DNA of 32,914 nucleotides from Rhodobacteraceae bacterium UBA2776. GTDB lineage: Bacteria; Pseudomonadota; Alphaproteobacteria; Rhodobacterales; Rhodobacteraceae. The translations under genes were made by a program, and so were the position numbers. This document shows, one piece after another, positions 1 through 6,733 of this stretch (positions are counted from its first letter, which is position 1; each line of letters starts with the position of its first letter). Below the pieces are notes generated by a model, which did no database searches, was not told the DNA's origin, and saw only the letters and a program-made list of their open reading frames with translations. The stretch is taken from the NCBI GenBank assembly GCA_002352425.1, contig DEIK01000007.1, forward strand, positions 1 to 32,914, in the 5' to 3' direction.

Positions 1-122
1 TGCTCTTTTTTGTTTGGCCACTCTGACGGCAGCTCTGAATTAACAGCAGATATAAAGCGTCTTGCAGGGGAAAGCTATCAATTGTGCGTCACAACGGCAC
101 GCGCACGGCGGAATTTGGGCGA

Positions 123-509
123 TTAATGCAACAATTGGCGGATATTTGCCGGCATTCGGGCAACTTGGCCGCCATCATTGACCACCACAACGGTGACAAT
201 TGCATGAAACAACGCCTCATTGCCCCGTTTCACCACCTGATCCATAACCAACCGCGCGCCGGTCACTTGCACCACTTCGGTTTCAACAACCAATTCATCA
301 TCCAAATGCGCCGAGGCCAAATAATCCGCCTCAACCCGGCGCACCACAAACACCTGACCCTCTTCTTTCATCGCGCGCTGGTCGATCCCCAGCCCCCGAA
401 CCCAGTCCGAGCGCGCCCGCTCGATGTAGCGCAGATAATTGGCGTAATAGACAATGCCCGCCATATCAGTATCTTCATAATAGACCCGAATATCTAACCT
501 ATGTGTCAT
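123..509 (-). CDS. ybgC: YbgC-type acyl-CoA thioesterase (tol-pal associated)
   Basis: A 128-residue hotdog-fold thioesterase of the 4HBT/YbgC family, which hydrolyses acyl-CoA thioesters in the cytoplasm and usually sits at the head of the tol-pal cell-envelope operon. The N-terminus carries the family hallmark YEDTDMAGIVYYANYLRY (about residues 11-28). Asp15 is the expected catalytic acid, and a typical helix (IERARSDW) follows. Length is normal for the family. I chose the ATG at 509 because the protein then begins MTHRLDIRVYYEDTD as in relatives; the reading frame stays open further upstream, but only inside the preceding gene. It overlaps the end of that gene by 11 bases, implying translational coupling. 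The tolQ expected next would lie beyond the left edge; bases 1-122 hold no gene I can see. Confidence 0.93.
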   Translation of the reverse strand: MTHRLDIRVYYEDTDMAGIVYYANYLRYIERARSDWVRGLGIDQRAMKEEGQVFVVRRVEADYLASAHLDDELVVETEVVQVTGARLVMDQVVKRGNEALFHAIVTVVVVNDGGQVARMPANIRQLLH

Positions 510-1137
510 TTGCAGCCCCCATCCGTGCCACCAAGCGCAGCGCGTGGGATTTGTCCTTGGCGGCCAGCGGCAGGATGGGATCATAGGCGGCCTGGATCAA
601 CGCCGCAATCTCGGGCCGCAAAATCACCGCTCCCGTCTCCGGCAACACAGCCAGCGGCGAGGTCTCAGAAAACGCCGCCTCGCTCCAGCGCAAAATCGCC
701 TGCACCGCTTGGCTCAATGCCAAGGTATCCGCCTGCATCTCGGCCATCTCACCACGCATCCGCACAAAGGAAAAACACGCCTGAATGGCCCCGCTATCGT
801 CAAACCGAAACGCACGGTACTGACTGGCATCCTCTGCATTCAACCGTGCCACAACGCTTTCCAAATCAGGGATCATCTCACCCAACCTTGGCACCGTCAG
901 CAACTCGTCCCAATCCTGAAAGAAAAACAGCATGAAATTGGCGCCAAACTCCGCGTCCAACTCATCCATCTTATGGTTGGCCAATGTCACCACAGCCTCA
1001 ATCGCGCCCTTGATCACCGACAGCGACTCCTCGCTGACGCCAAAAACCACAGGCACAATCGGCCGATCCCAACGCGCGAACGCATAAGCGCCATCAGCCC
1101 CCGTAAAATGTCGCTCAACCTCTGCCGGTATAATCAC
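499..1137 (-). CDS. Conserved protein of unknown function between ruvB and ybgC
   Basis: A 212-residue protein that I do not assign to a named family. It has no signal peptide and no membrane segment. Its sequence mixes hydrophobic strands (IVPVVFGV, ANFMLFFFQDW) with acidic helices, as in a soluble globular protein. Visible features are a WDELL motif after FFFQD and an internal helix rich in Met, Ala and Glu. The start is a GTG at 1137, supported by an AAGGA ribosome site about 8 bases upstream. The gene lies downstream of ruvB and overlaps ybgC by 11 bases, so it is probably expressed with the ruv-ybgC set. From memory, roseobacters carry a similar uncharacterised gene here. Being a real gene is fairly sure; its function is unknown. 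Confidence 0.8.
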   Translation of the reverse strand: MIIPAEVERHFTGADGAYAFARWDRPIVPVVFGVSEESLSVIKGAIEAVVTLANHKMDELDAEFGANFMLFFFQDWDELLTVPRLGEMIPDLESVVARLNAEDASQYRAFRFDDSGAIQACFSFVRMRGEMAEMQADTLALSQAVQAILRWSEAAFSETSPLAVLPETGAVILRPEIAALIQAAYDPILPLAAKDKSHALRLVARMGAANDT

Positions 1138-1172
1138 ATCATTATTCCTTGGGCTCCGCCCGTTTTCGCCTG

Positions 1173-1193
1173 AAACGATCTCCCGGATCGTTT
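1173..1193. repeat. Stem-loop, REP-like, between ruvB and the next gene
   Basis: Perfect 8-bp inverted repeat AAACGATC / GATCGTTT with loop TCCCG, in the 108-base gap after ruvB. No strong T-tract follows on the minus strand, so an intrinsic terminator is possible but not typical. The surrounding GC-rich segment looks like an interspersed roseobacter intergenic repeat, an impression from memory. No second copy was noticed in this window. Confidence 0.45.
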
Positions 1194-1245
1194 TCTAGAC
1201 GGCTGCAACTCCTCGCCGCAGGCATAGAATCTCTTTAGCCCAACC

Positions 1246-2265
1246 TCAACCAAACAAATCCGTATTCGATTTTGGCGCATCCATACCCAAATGCGTCCAA
1301 GCCTTGGCTGCCAACATCCGCCCACGCGGGGTGCGTTGAATCAATCCCTGTTGCAACAAATAAGGCTCAATCACCTCCTCCAAGGCATCCCGACTTTCCG
1401 ACAGAGCCGCACACATGGTCTCGATCCCCACAGGTCCACCTGCATAATTCTCGGCGATCAAACGCAGATACCGTCGATCCGCCCCATCCAGCCCCAAATG
1501 GTCAACCCCCAATCGCGTCAACGCATTGTCAGCCAAGGATTGCGACACCTGGCCACCGGCCTCGACCACGGCAAAATCCACCACACGGCGCAACAACCGC
1601 CCCGCTATCCGCGGCGTACCGCGTGCCCGTTTGGCAATCTCGCGCGCACCATTGTCGTCACATTGCACCCCCAACAAACGCGCCCCGCGCACCACGATCT
1701 CGTGCAACTCATCCTCGGTATAAAATTGCAAACGCACCGGAATGCCAAAGCGGTCGCGCAGCGGCGTGGTCAACAGACCCAGCCGCGTGGTCGCCCCGAC
1801 CAACGTAAAGGGCTGCAACTCGATCCGAACAGTGCGCGCCGCTGGCCCCTCGCCGATCACCAAATCCAGCTCGAAATCCTCCAGCGCCGGATATAGCACC
1901 TCCTCGACCACAGGATTCAGGCGATGAATCTCATCAATGAACAACACATCCCCCGACTCCAAATTGGTCAGGATCGCCGCCAAATCCCCTGCCTTGGCCA
2001 AGACAGGCCCGCTCGTCATGCGAAAGTTCACCCCCAATTCGCGCGCCATGATCTGCGCCAATGTGGTCTTACCCAGTCCGGGCGGGCCGTGGAACAACAC
2101 ATGATCCATCGCCTCTTTGCGTATCCGTGCGCTCTCGATGAACACCCGCAAATTGGCCCGCGCTTCGGCCTGACCGATGAACTCATCCAGCACCTGCGGA
2201 CGCAACGCGCGGTCTCTATCCTCGGGACGCGCCTCAGGGCGCAGTGTGGGGTCCGGCTCACTCAT
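1246..2265 (-). CDS. ruvB: Holliday junction branch migration ATPase RuvB
   Basis: RuvB is the hexameric AAA+ motor that drives branch migration of Holliday junctions together with RuvA. The 339-residue protein is full length. It shows Walker A GPPGLGKTT (residues 60-68), Walker B DVLFIDEIHRL (106-116), the RuvB hairpin region, the sensor-1 motif GATTRLG, the arginine-finger segment LRDRFG, and the C-terminal winged-helix DNA-binding domain ending in TPRGRMLAAKAWTHLG. It begins four bases after the ruvA stop codon, so the ruvC-ruvA-ruvB genes form one transcription unit read leftward. No key residue is missing. Confidence 0.98.
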   Translation of the reverse strand: MSEPDPTLRPEARPEDRDRALRPQVLDEFIGQAEARANLRVFIESARIRKEAMDHVLFHGPPGLGKTTLAQIMARELGVNFRMTSGPVLAKAGDLAAILTNLESGDVLFIDEIHRLNPVVEEVLYPALEDFELDLVIGEGPAARTVRIELQPFTLVGATTRLGLLTTPLRDRFGIPVRLQFYTEDELHEIVVRGARLLGVQCDDNGAREIAKRARGTPRIAGRLLRRVVDFAVVEAGGQVSQSLADNALTRLGVDHLGLDGADRRYLRLIAENYAGGPVGIETMCAALSESRDALEEVIEPYLLQQGLIQRTPRGRMLAAKAWTHLGMDAPKSNTDLFG

Positions 2266-2269
2266 CTAA

Positions 2270-2932
2270 CTACCCTTTCGGTGCCAGCAGCTTGAGCGCC
2301 GCGCGAATTAAATCCGACGTGCCCGCTTCTGGCATATCCCCTGCCGCCTGCGCCACCGCACTTGAGGCATCTGCTGGCCCGTACCCAAGGTTCGACAGTG
2401 CCGACAGCGCCTCGGATTGCGCCGCAGCCGTTCCGGTTGACACCGGCGCCGCAGCTGCAGTTTCGATCACCTCGAAATCCACATCCACCTCGCCCTGCGC
2501 CGCCACCAAAGTACCGCCCAGCGCCATCACTGCCGGCGCCTTGTCCTTCAGTTCCAGAACAACGCGTTGCCCCGTTTTGGGGCCGACGCCTTTGGCGGCC
2601 GTCACAGCCCGAACATCGCCCACCGCAATCGCACGGCTAACACCTTCGGCCCCCAAAGTACCCAAGATCGCCATCGACGCCTTGGCCCCGATACCTTGGA
2701 CCGACATCAACAACCGGTGCCATTCCTTTTCCAACAATGTGGTAAAGCCGAACAATTGCAGATTATCTTCGCGCACCAGCAGTTCGGTGAACAGCGACAC
2801 CGCCTCGCCCACCGCGGGCATCGCCGCCATCGTGCGATCCGACACATAGACAATATAGCCGACCCCGCGCACATCAATTAGAATATGGTCCGCCGCGCGG
2901 TATTCCAACCGCCCTGATATCTTGCCAATCAT
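2270..2932 (-). CDS. ruvA: Holliday junction recognition protein RuvA
   Basis: RuvA binds four-way junctions as a tetramer and loads RuvB. The 220-residue protein starts MIGKISGRLEY, the classic RuvA N-terminus (OB fold, about 1-62). It contains two helix-hairpin-helix motifs, around VQGIGAKASMAIL (78-90) and KGVGPKTGQRVVLELKDK (114-131). A linker rich in Ala and Val follows, then a C-terminal RuvB-binding domain (about 172-220) with LSNLGYGPADAS. The ATG at 2932 overlaps the ruvC stop as ATGA. An upstream in-frame start would only add residues encoded inside ruvC and is rejected. Confidence 0.97.
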   Translation of the reverse strand: MIGKISGRLEYRAADHILIDVRGVGYIVYVSDRTMAAMPAVGEAVSLFTELLVREDNLQLFGFTTLLEKEWHRLLMSVQGIGAKASMAILGTLGAEGVSRAIAVGDVRAVTAAKGVGPKTGQRVVLELKDKAPAVMALGGTLVAAQGEVDVDFEVIETAAAAPVSTGTAAAQSEALSALSNLGYGPADASSAVAQAAGDMPEAGTSDLIRAALKLLAPKG

Positions 2933-3435
2933 GCACTCGCCTTTCGCAATGCCGCCGCGTAATGCCCCGCCGCTTGAGCATGATGCGCATGACAAATCGC
3001 AATCGCCAAAGCATCCGACGCATCCGGTCCGGCCAGTTCCACACCGGGCAGTTGCAACCGCACCATATGCGCCACTTGGTTTTTATCGGCATGCCCCACA
3101 CCCACGACGGTTTTCTTGACCTTGTTTGGCGCGTATTCACCAACCTTCAAACCCGCCTGTGCAGGCACCAACATCGCAATGCCCCGTGCCTGACCCAGCT
3201 TCAGCGTACCGGCCCCGTCTTTATTCACGAAGGTCTGCTCAACAGCCGCCTCCGTGGGGGCAAACCGCGCGACAACTTCGCTCAGTTGAACATGCAGTGA
3301 CAGCAACCGATCCGCCAGATCATCGCCCAAGGAATGACACACCCCATTGCCCACATGGCTAAGACGCGAGCCAGCGACGTCAATCACCCCCCAGCCAAGG
3401 TTCCGCAACCCCGGATCAATCCCGATAACACGCAT
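2929..3435 (-). CDS. ruvC: Crossover junction endonuclease RuvC
   Basis: RuvC is the dimeric Mg-dependent resolvase that cuts Holliday junctions symmetrically. The 168-residue protein begins MRVIGIDPGLRNLGWG, placing the first catalytic Asp at residue 7. The other acidic residues are Glu66 (in VEQTFVNKD), Asp138 and Asp141 (in PDASDALAIAICHAHH), so the catalytic tetrad is complete. Length is normal. I chose the ATG at 3435 because upstream in-frame starts add a basic extension not seen in the family. It is the first gene of the ruvCAB unit, so its promoter must lie in the gap to its right. Confidence 0.97.
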   Translation of the reverse strand: MRVIGIDPGLRNLGWGVIDVAGSRLSHVGNGVCHSLGDDLADRLLSLHVQLSEVVARFAPTEAAVEQTFVNKDGAGTLKLGQARGIAMLVPAQAGLKVGEYAPNKVKKTVVGVGHADKNQVAHMVRLQLPGVELAGPDASDALAIAICHAHHAQAAGHYAAALRKASA

Positions 3436-3804
3436 TCTGCTCCTCGCTCTGACCCAAAACCGGCCAGCATCATTCGGCTTTTTGTTGCCTTTGCGCAACG
3501 ACTAGCACGAAACGCGAACATTTGCCAAATAGAAACAATTCCAATCAAACAAAGGCTGACGGGTCTTTGAAGGGCGAAATGGTCGGTTTTCGACAATAAC
3601 AATCCTGGAAACGACATTTCACAAGCCATTTTTTGCCAATAGTAACAAACTATTAACTGCACTTTCAGCTATGCAAAAAGTGCATATCAGATATGCGATA
3701 GTCACGACTTGCCAGATGATATTCCAAGCCCTAGATGGCAATTTAGAACTGATACAATGACCCAAGCACAGCACACCGCTGCATCATAAAAAAGGAAGAC
3801 TATC
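3436..3804. other. AT-richer divergent intergenic region between ruvC and the DUF1127 gene
   Basis: This 369-base gap separates leftward ruvC from the rightward DUF1127 gene, so it must hold promoters for both. It is clearly richer in A+T than the flanks. It includes the perfect dyad listed at 3682-3696. I could not fix convincing -35/-10 pairs by eye. Short reading frames here lack ribosome sites and resemble nothing known to me. Confidence 0.6.
3682..3696. promoter_or_regulatory. Operator-like perfect dyad GCATATC-A-GATATGC
   Basis: A 7-bp perfect inverted repeat around a single central base, 108 bases before the DUF1127 start codon. The short spacer suits a dimeric DNA-binding protein better than an RNA hairpin. 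The cognate regulator is unknown. Confidence 0.4.
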
Positions 3805-4047
3805 ATGGCAACTTATGAAAACACCCGTCTATTGGTCGACGGTGCACGCGGATCCGATTTTGGTATCGCCCACAGTGCCTATCGCATGGCAACCATCGTT
3901 ACCGACCTCTATACGTCATTTTCCAAATGGAACGCGGCCCGTAAAACCCGCAATGAACTGGCCAGCCTGTCAAACTATGTCCTAGAGGACATCGGCCTGA
4001 CACGTGGCGACATCGACGCTTTCTCGTGCCAGCACAAACTGCGCTAA
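3805..4047 (+). CDS. DUF1127 (YjiS-like) small protein
   Basis: An 80-residue protein whose C-terminal half fits the DUF1127 family. WNAARKTRNELASLSNYVLE (about 43-62) followed by DIGLTRGDID is the usual pattern, with an amphipathic helix then the D-I-G-L motif. Some small Arg-rich DUF1127 proteins in Rhodobacteraceae and Rhizobiales bind RNA and affect stress or phosphate physiology; this longer form has an extra N-terminal segment of about 35 residues. The ATG at 3805 has a good AAGGAAG ribosome site 6 bases upstream. The gene stands alone and is closed by the strong hairpin at 4116-4145. Its role here is inferred only from the family. Confidence 0.88.
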   Translation: MATYENTRLLVDGARGSDFGIAHSAYRMATIVTDLYTSFSKWNAARKTRNELASLSNYVLEDIGLTRGDIDAFSCQHKLR

Positions 4048-4115
4048 CCCGCATCTGAACGATTTTTGAACAGCTTGTTTCTAAATCCGCGCAGCACCGC
4101 ATATCGGTAAACACT

Positions 4116-4145
4116 AAAAACCGCGCCCAAATAGGCGCGGTTTTT
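4116..4145. terminator. Bidirectional intrinsic terminator
   Basis: A 12-bp stem (AAAAACCGCGCC / GGCGCGGTTTTT) closes a six-base CAAATA loop. It has a T-run on the plus strand and, by the A-run, also on the minus strand. It sits between the DUF1127 gene and the convergent gene ending at 4171, so it can stop transcription from both sides. Confidence 0.9.
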
Positions 4146-4170
4146 AGACGTTTGAAAAGAGCAATTTTTC

Positions 4171-4521
4171 TTAACGTAATACTGTGCGGATTTGCGTAGC
4201 AACCCATGCCGTAACCGGATCAGCCGACATCGCATAAGCCCCTGCTTTTTCGATGTAGGTGCCGGAACTCAGACTACCAATACGCTCATCATATGTCGTT
4301 TGGCCCAATTGGCTCAGCAAAAAACCTTTGAAGGCAAAGAATGCCAAAAAGCAAAGCGCAAGACCTTTCCACGGAAAGCGCGGCCCACTCCGGCGCACTT
4401 TTGCAACGATCAATCCATCGTGGTTTACCGAGGGGATGTATCCGTTGGACAATTTACGGTGACGCTTGTTGATGCGTTTCACACGTTTGCCAAAATCTTT
4501 CATATTAATATCAACAGCCAT
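4171..4521 (-). CDS. Small conserved membrane-anchored protein, function unknown
   Basis: A 116-residue protein with a strongly basic N-terminal cytoplasmic part (KDFGKRVKRINKRHRKL, residues 8-24) and one membrane segment at about 51-70 (WKGLALCFLAFFAFKGFLLS). A polar C-terminal domain of about 45 residues follows. The positive-inside rule places the N-terminus in the cytoplasm and the C-terminus in the periplasm. The ATG at 4521 has an AGAGG ribosome site at a suitable distance. The gene is transcribed alone and ends at the shared terminator. I recognise it as a roseobacter-type conserved hypothetical but cannot give a function. Confidence 0.78.
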   Translation of the reverse strand: MAVDINMKDFGKRVKRINKRHRKLSNGYIPSVNHDGLIVAKVRRSGPRFPWKGLALCFLAFFAFKGFLLSQLGQTTYDERIGSLSSGTYIEKAGAYAMSADPVTAWVATQIRTVLR

Positions 4522-4621
4522 AACAGCCTCTTGCAGCTAGGCCCCCGCCATAGTCCTAATATCCCCGTGAAATGTGGCGGAACTAAGGCGATTATGTTCA
4601 GTTTGAGGCATTTTTGTAAGT

Positions 4622-5497
4622 TTACGCTAGGTCTTTTTGGACCATTAACGTCGTCCACTCAACAATCTCACCCCGATGCACGGTATTAAATCCATTCCGT
4701 GCATAAACCTCAATTACCTCGTCTGCTTGCTCATTCAAAATGCCCGAGAGAATCGCATACCCGCCCGGCGCAACAGAATCAGCCATATCGGGGGCCAGCC
4801 CGATCAACGGGCCTTTCAGAATATTGGCAAACACCAGATCAAAAGGGGCGGCCGCCTGCAACTCTGGCGCATCAAAGCCCGCAGCCTCAACACAAATCAC
4901 CCGATCGACTAGATCATTGCAGGTCACATTGGCCCGCGCCACATCCACCGCCTGCATGTCGATATCGCTGGCCAACACAGGACCATCCCAGATCCGCGCC
5001 GCCGCCATCGCCAGCACAGCGGTGCCGCAGCCGATGTCGACCACGTTCTTGCCGACAAAACCGCCGCTCGCCAACTGATCCAACGCCTTGAGACAACCCA
5101 GCGTCGTGCCATGATGCCCCGTGCCAAACGCCATCGCCGCCTCAATCAGCAGCGCGATCGCACCCTCGGGCACTTGATCTGCATCGTGAGCCCCATAAAC
5201 AAAGAACCGCCCCGCCTGCACCGGCGCCAACTCGCGTTTCACATGCGCGACCCAGTCGGTCTCGGGCAATTCCGACACCACGAAGGGCTTTGCAGTAAAC
5301 ATCGCCGCAAACAGCGCCAAACCCGCCTCATCAGGGGCCTCAACGAAATAGGCCCCAACCTCCCAAAGCCCCGAGCCATCCTCAACCTCGAACACCCCCA
5401 CACCCGTGGGTTCCGGCACCAAGCGTTCCAACGCCTCACCCATCGCCTCGGCATTTTTTTGTCCGGTCACTGTGGTCAGGGCTGTAAATGTAGGCAT
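4622..5497 (-). CDS. prmA: Ribosomal protein L11 methyltransferase
   Basis: PrmA is an S-adenosylmethionine-dependent enzyme that trimethylates ribosomal protein L11. The 291-residue protein has an N-terminal L11-recognition domain (about 1-90). The methyltransferase domain begins with the PrmA signature AFGTGHHGTT (123-132). The SAM-binding loop is VDIGCGTAVLAMAAA (153-167), Asp178 (in SDIDMQAVD) is the expected adenosine ribose contact, and the NIL motif (FANILKGPL, 223-231) is in the active-site region. Length is normal. It is separated from msrA by 123 bases on the same strand, so it probably has its own promoter. Confidence 0.95.
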   Translation of the reverse strand: MPTFTALTTVTGQKNAEAMGEALERLVPEPTGVGVFEVEDGSGLWEVGAYFVEAPDEAGLALFAAMFTAKPFVVSELPETDWVAHVKRELAPVQAGRFFVYGAHDADQVPEGAIALLIEAAMAFGTGHHGTTLGCLKALDQLASGGFVGKNVVDIGCGTAVLAMAAARIWDGPVLASDIDMQAVDVARANVTCNDLVDRVICVEAAGFDAPELQAAAPFDLVFANILKGPLIGLAPDMADSVAPGGYAILSGILNEQADEVIEVYARNGFNTVHRGEIVEWTTLMVQKDLA

Positions 5498-5556
5498 GTC
5501 GCTCTCCGCTATAAATATAGGGGCGGCTTAGGCAGCCAAACACATGGGGTCAAGTG

Positions 5557-5569
5557 GTGTCACAGACAC
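5557..5569. promoter_or_regulatory. Short dyad GTGTC-ACA-GACAC upstream of prmA
   Basis: A perfect 5-bp inverted repeat in the msrA-prmA gap, about 60 bases before the prmA start. A wider AGGGGCG / CGCCCCT pair (5519-5525 and 5569-5575) flanks it. It could be an operator or a leader hairpin; chance is possible at this length. Confidence 0.25.
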
Positions 5570-5620
5570 GCCCCTGTCTTCTTGCCCGAAACCCTTCCTG
5601 CGCGGAGCGCATAAAAGCGT

Positions 5621-6268
5621 TCAAGCAATCCCAATCGGGCAGCTCACTCCGGTGCCGCCAATCCCGCAATAGCCATCCGGATTTTTCGCCAAATACTGCT
5701 GGTGATAGGACTCGGCATAATAAAACACCGGCGCATCCATAATTTCGGTGGTGATTGGCCCATAGCCAGCCGCCACCAACGTCGGCGCAAATGCTGCGCG
5801 ACTGGCAACAGCCGCCGCTGCCTGCGCCTCGGAGTAGGTGTAAACCCCCGACCGATACTGCGTGCCACGATCATTCCCCTGCGCCATGCCTTGGGTCGGA
5901 TCATGCCCTTCCCAAAAAATCTTTAGCAACGCCTCATAGCTTACGACTTTGGGATCATAGATCACCCGAACCACTTCGTTATGCCCGGTCTGTCCACCGC
6001 AAACCTCTTCATAGCTCGCGTTCGGCGTGAACCCTCCGGCATAGCCAACCATGCTCAGCCAAACCCCTTCGATTTGCCAAAAAATCCGCTCGACGCCCCA
6101 AAAGCAGCCCATGCCGAACATCGCCTCTTCCATACTCTCAGGCACCTCAGATTTCAGCGGCCTATTGTTCAAAAAATGTACCTGCGCCGTTGGCAGCGCC
6201 TCATTGCGCCCCGCCAAGGCGGTCTCGGCCGTCACCATCTGGGTTTTCTTTTGCATCCGTGAAAACAT
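5621..6268 (-). CDS. msrA: Peptide methionine sulfoxide reductase MsrA
   Basis: MsrA reduces the S-epimer of methionine sulfoxide in free or protein-bound methionine, repairing oxidative damage. The 215-residue protein carries the catalytic motif GCFWG (54-58, catalytic Cys55), the family motif VGYAGG, GHNEVVRV(I)YDP, and a C-terminal tail with two more cysteines (Cys201 and Cys210). That tail matches MsrA enzymes recycled through a disulfide relay and thioredoxin. The N-terminal extension of about 45 residues before the core is usual for this class. The ATG at 6268 has a clear AAGGAG ribosome site. No signal peptide is seen, so it should act in the cytoplasm. Confidence 0.96.
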   Translation of the reverse strand: MFSRMQKKTQMVTAETALAGRNEALPTAQVHFLNNRPLKSEVPESMEEAMFGMGCFWGVERIFWQIEGVWLSMVGYAGGFTPNASYEEVCGGQTGHNEVVRVIYDPKVVSYEALLKIFWEGHDPTQGMAQGNDRGTQYRSGVYTYSEAQAAAAVASRAAFAPTLVAAGYGPITTEIMDAPVFYYAESYHQQYLAKNPDGYCGIGGTGVSCPIGIA

Positions 6269-6372
6269 ATGCGCGCTCCTTTTCCTAAGATCCTAGATAT
6301 AGTGGCAAACGCAGGCAATTGCTACGCAGCAGCCGCCGCAATTCTTCGTGAGAACCGTGTCTCATTGCCCTT

Positions 6373-6565
6373 TTAAGGGGGCCGCGGGATCATCAGTGCC
6401 AACATCAGTGAACCATCGCCATCCCCGCCGCCATCGTGAACACTGCTCCAAGCGAAGTGACCCGCAAATATCCCAGCACCGCTGGCAAAACACCGCCGAG
6501 ATGTGATTGATCGTAAAGGCCAATGCAAAGAACAAATGGTCAACCACATAAAGCGTTGCCGCCAA
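6373..6565 (-). pseudogene. Remnant of an MFS transporter C-terminus, frameshifted and internally deleted
   Basis: No single frame is intact, but three consecutive minus-strand frames give pieces that join into a typical MFS C-terminus. First comes LYVVDHLFFALAFTINHISAV, in two lines: LYVVDHLFFALA then FTINHISAV. Next, after a frame change, is LPAVLGYLRVTSLGAVFTMA followed by AGMAMV. After another change comes SLMLALMIPRPP and a stop at 6373. VDHLFFALA and FTINHI are normally separated by a longer stretch, so an internal deletion is inferred. About 65 residues survive. There is no usable start codon or ribosome site in phase. The minus-strand frame opening at 6618 is not a real gene. The family match is from memory. 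Confidence 0.65.
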
Positions 6566-6662
6566 AACGGCAGCTTGTGCGCCTGATCCAGCGTAACTGT
6601 GTTTGTGCGTGTTTCCATGGCCCACCTTTAGGCTTTTTTCACACGGCACCAGTGTCGCTTTC

Positions 6663-6676
6663 ATGATCTACATCAA
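6663..6676. promoter_or_regulatory. FNR/FnrL-type box upstream of the YeeE gene
   Basis: ATGATCTACATCAA matches the FNR consensus TTGAT-N4-ATCAA in 9 of 10 defined bases. A good -10 element, TAGAAT, lies at 6694-6699. The box would then sit roughly 37-41 bases before the transcription start, close to a class II activator position. FnrL is the usual anaerobic regulator in Rhodobacteraceae; Dnr-type regulators read a similar site. Confidence 0.5.
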
Positions 6677-6733
6677 GGAATACAATCAAAAACTAGAATA
6701 TGTCGCCAGCAACGCAGCCCCCCCGAGGATTTA

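Noticed and set aside
3384..3662. Minus-strand frame upstream of ruvC
   Set aside because: It overlaps the ruvC start in another frame, has no ribosome site and no resemblance to known proteins.
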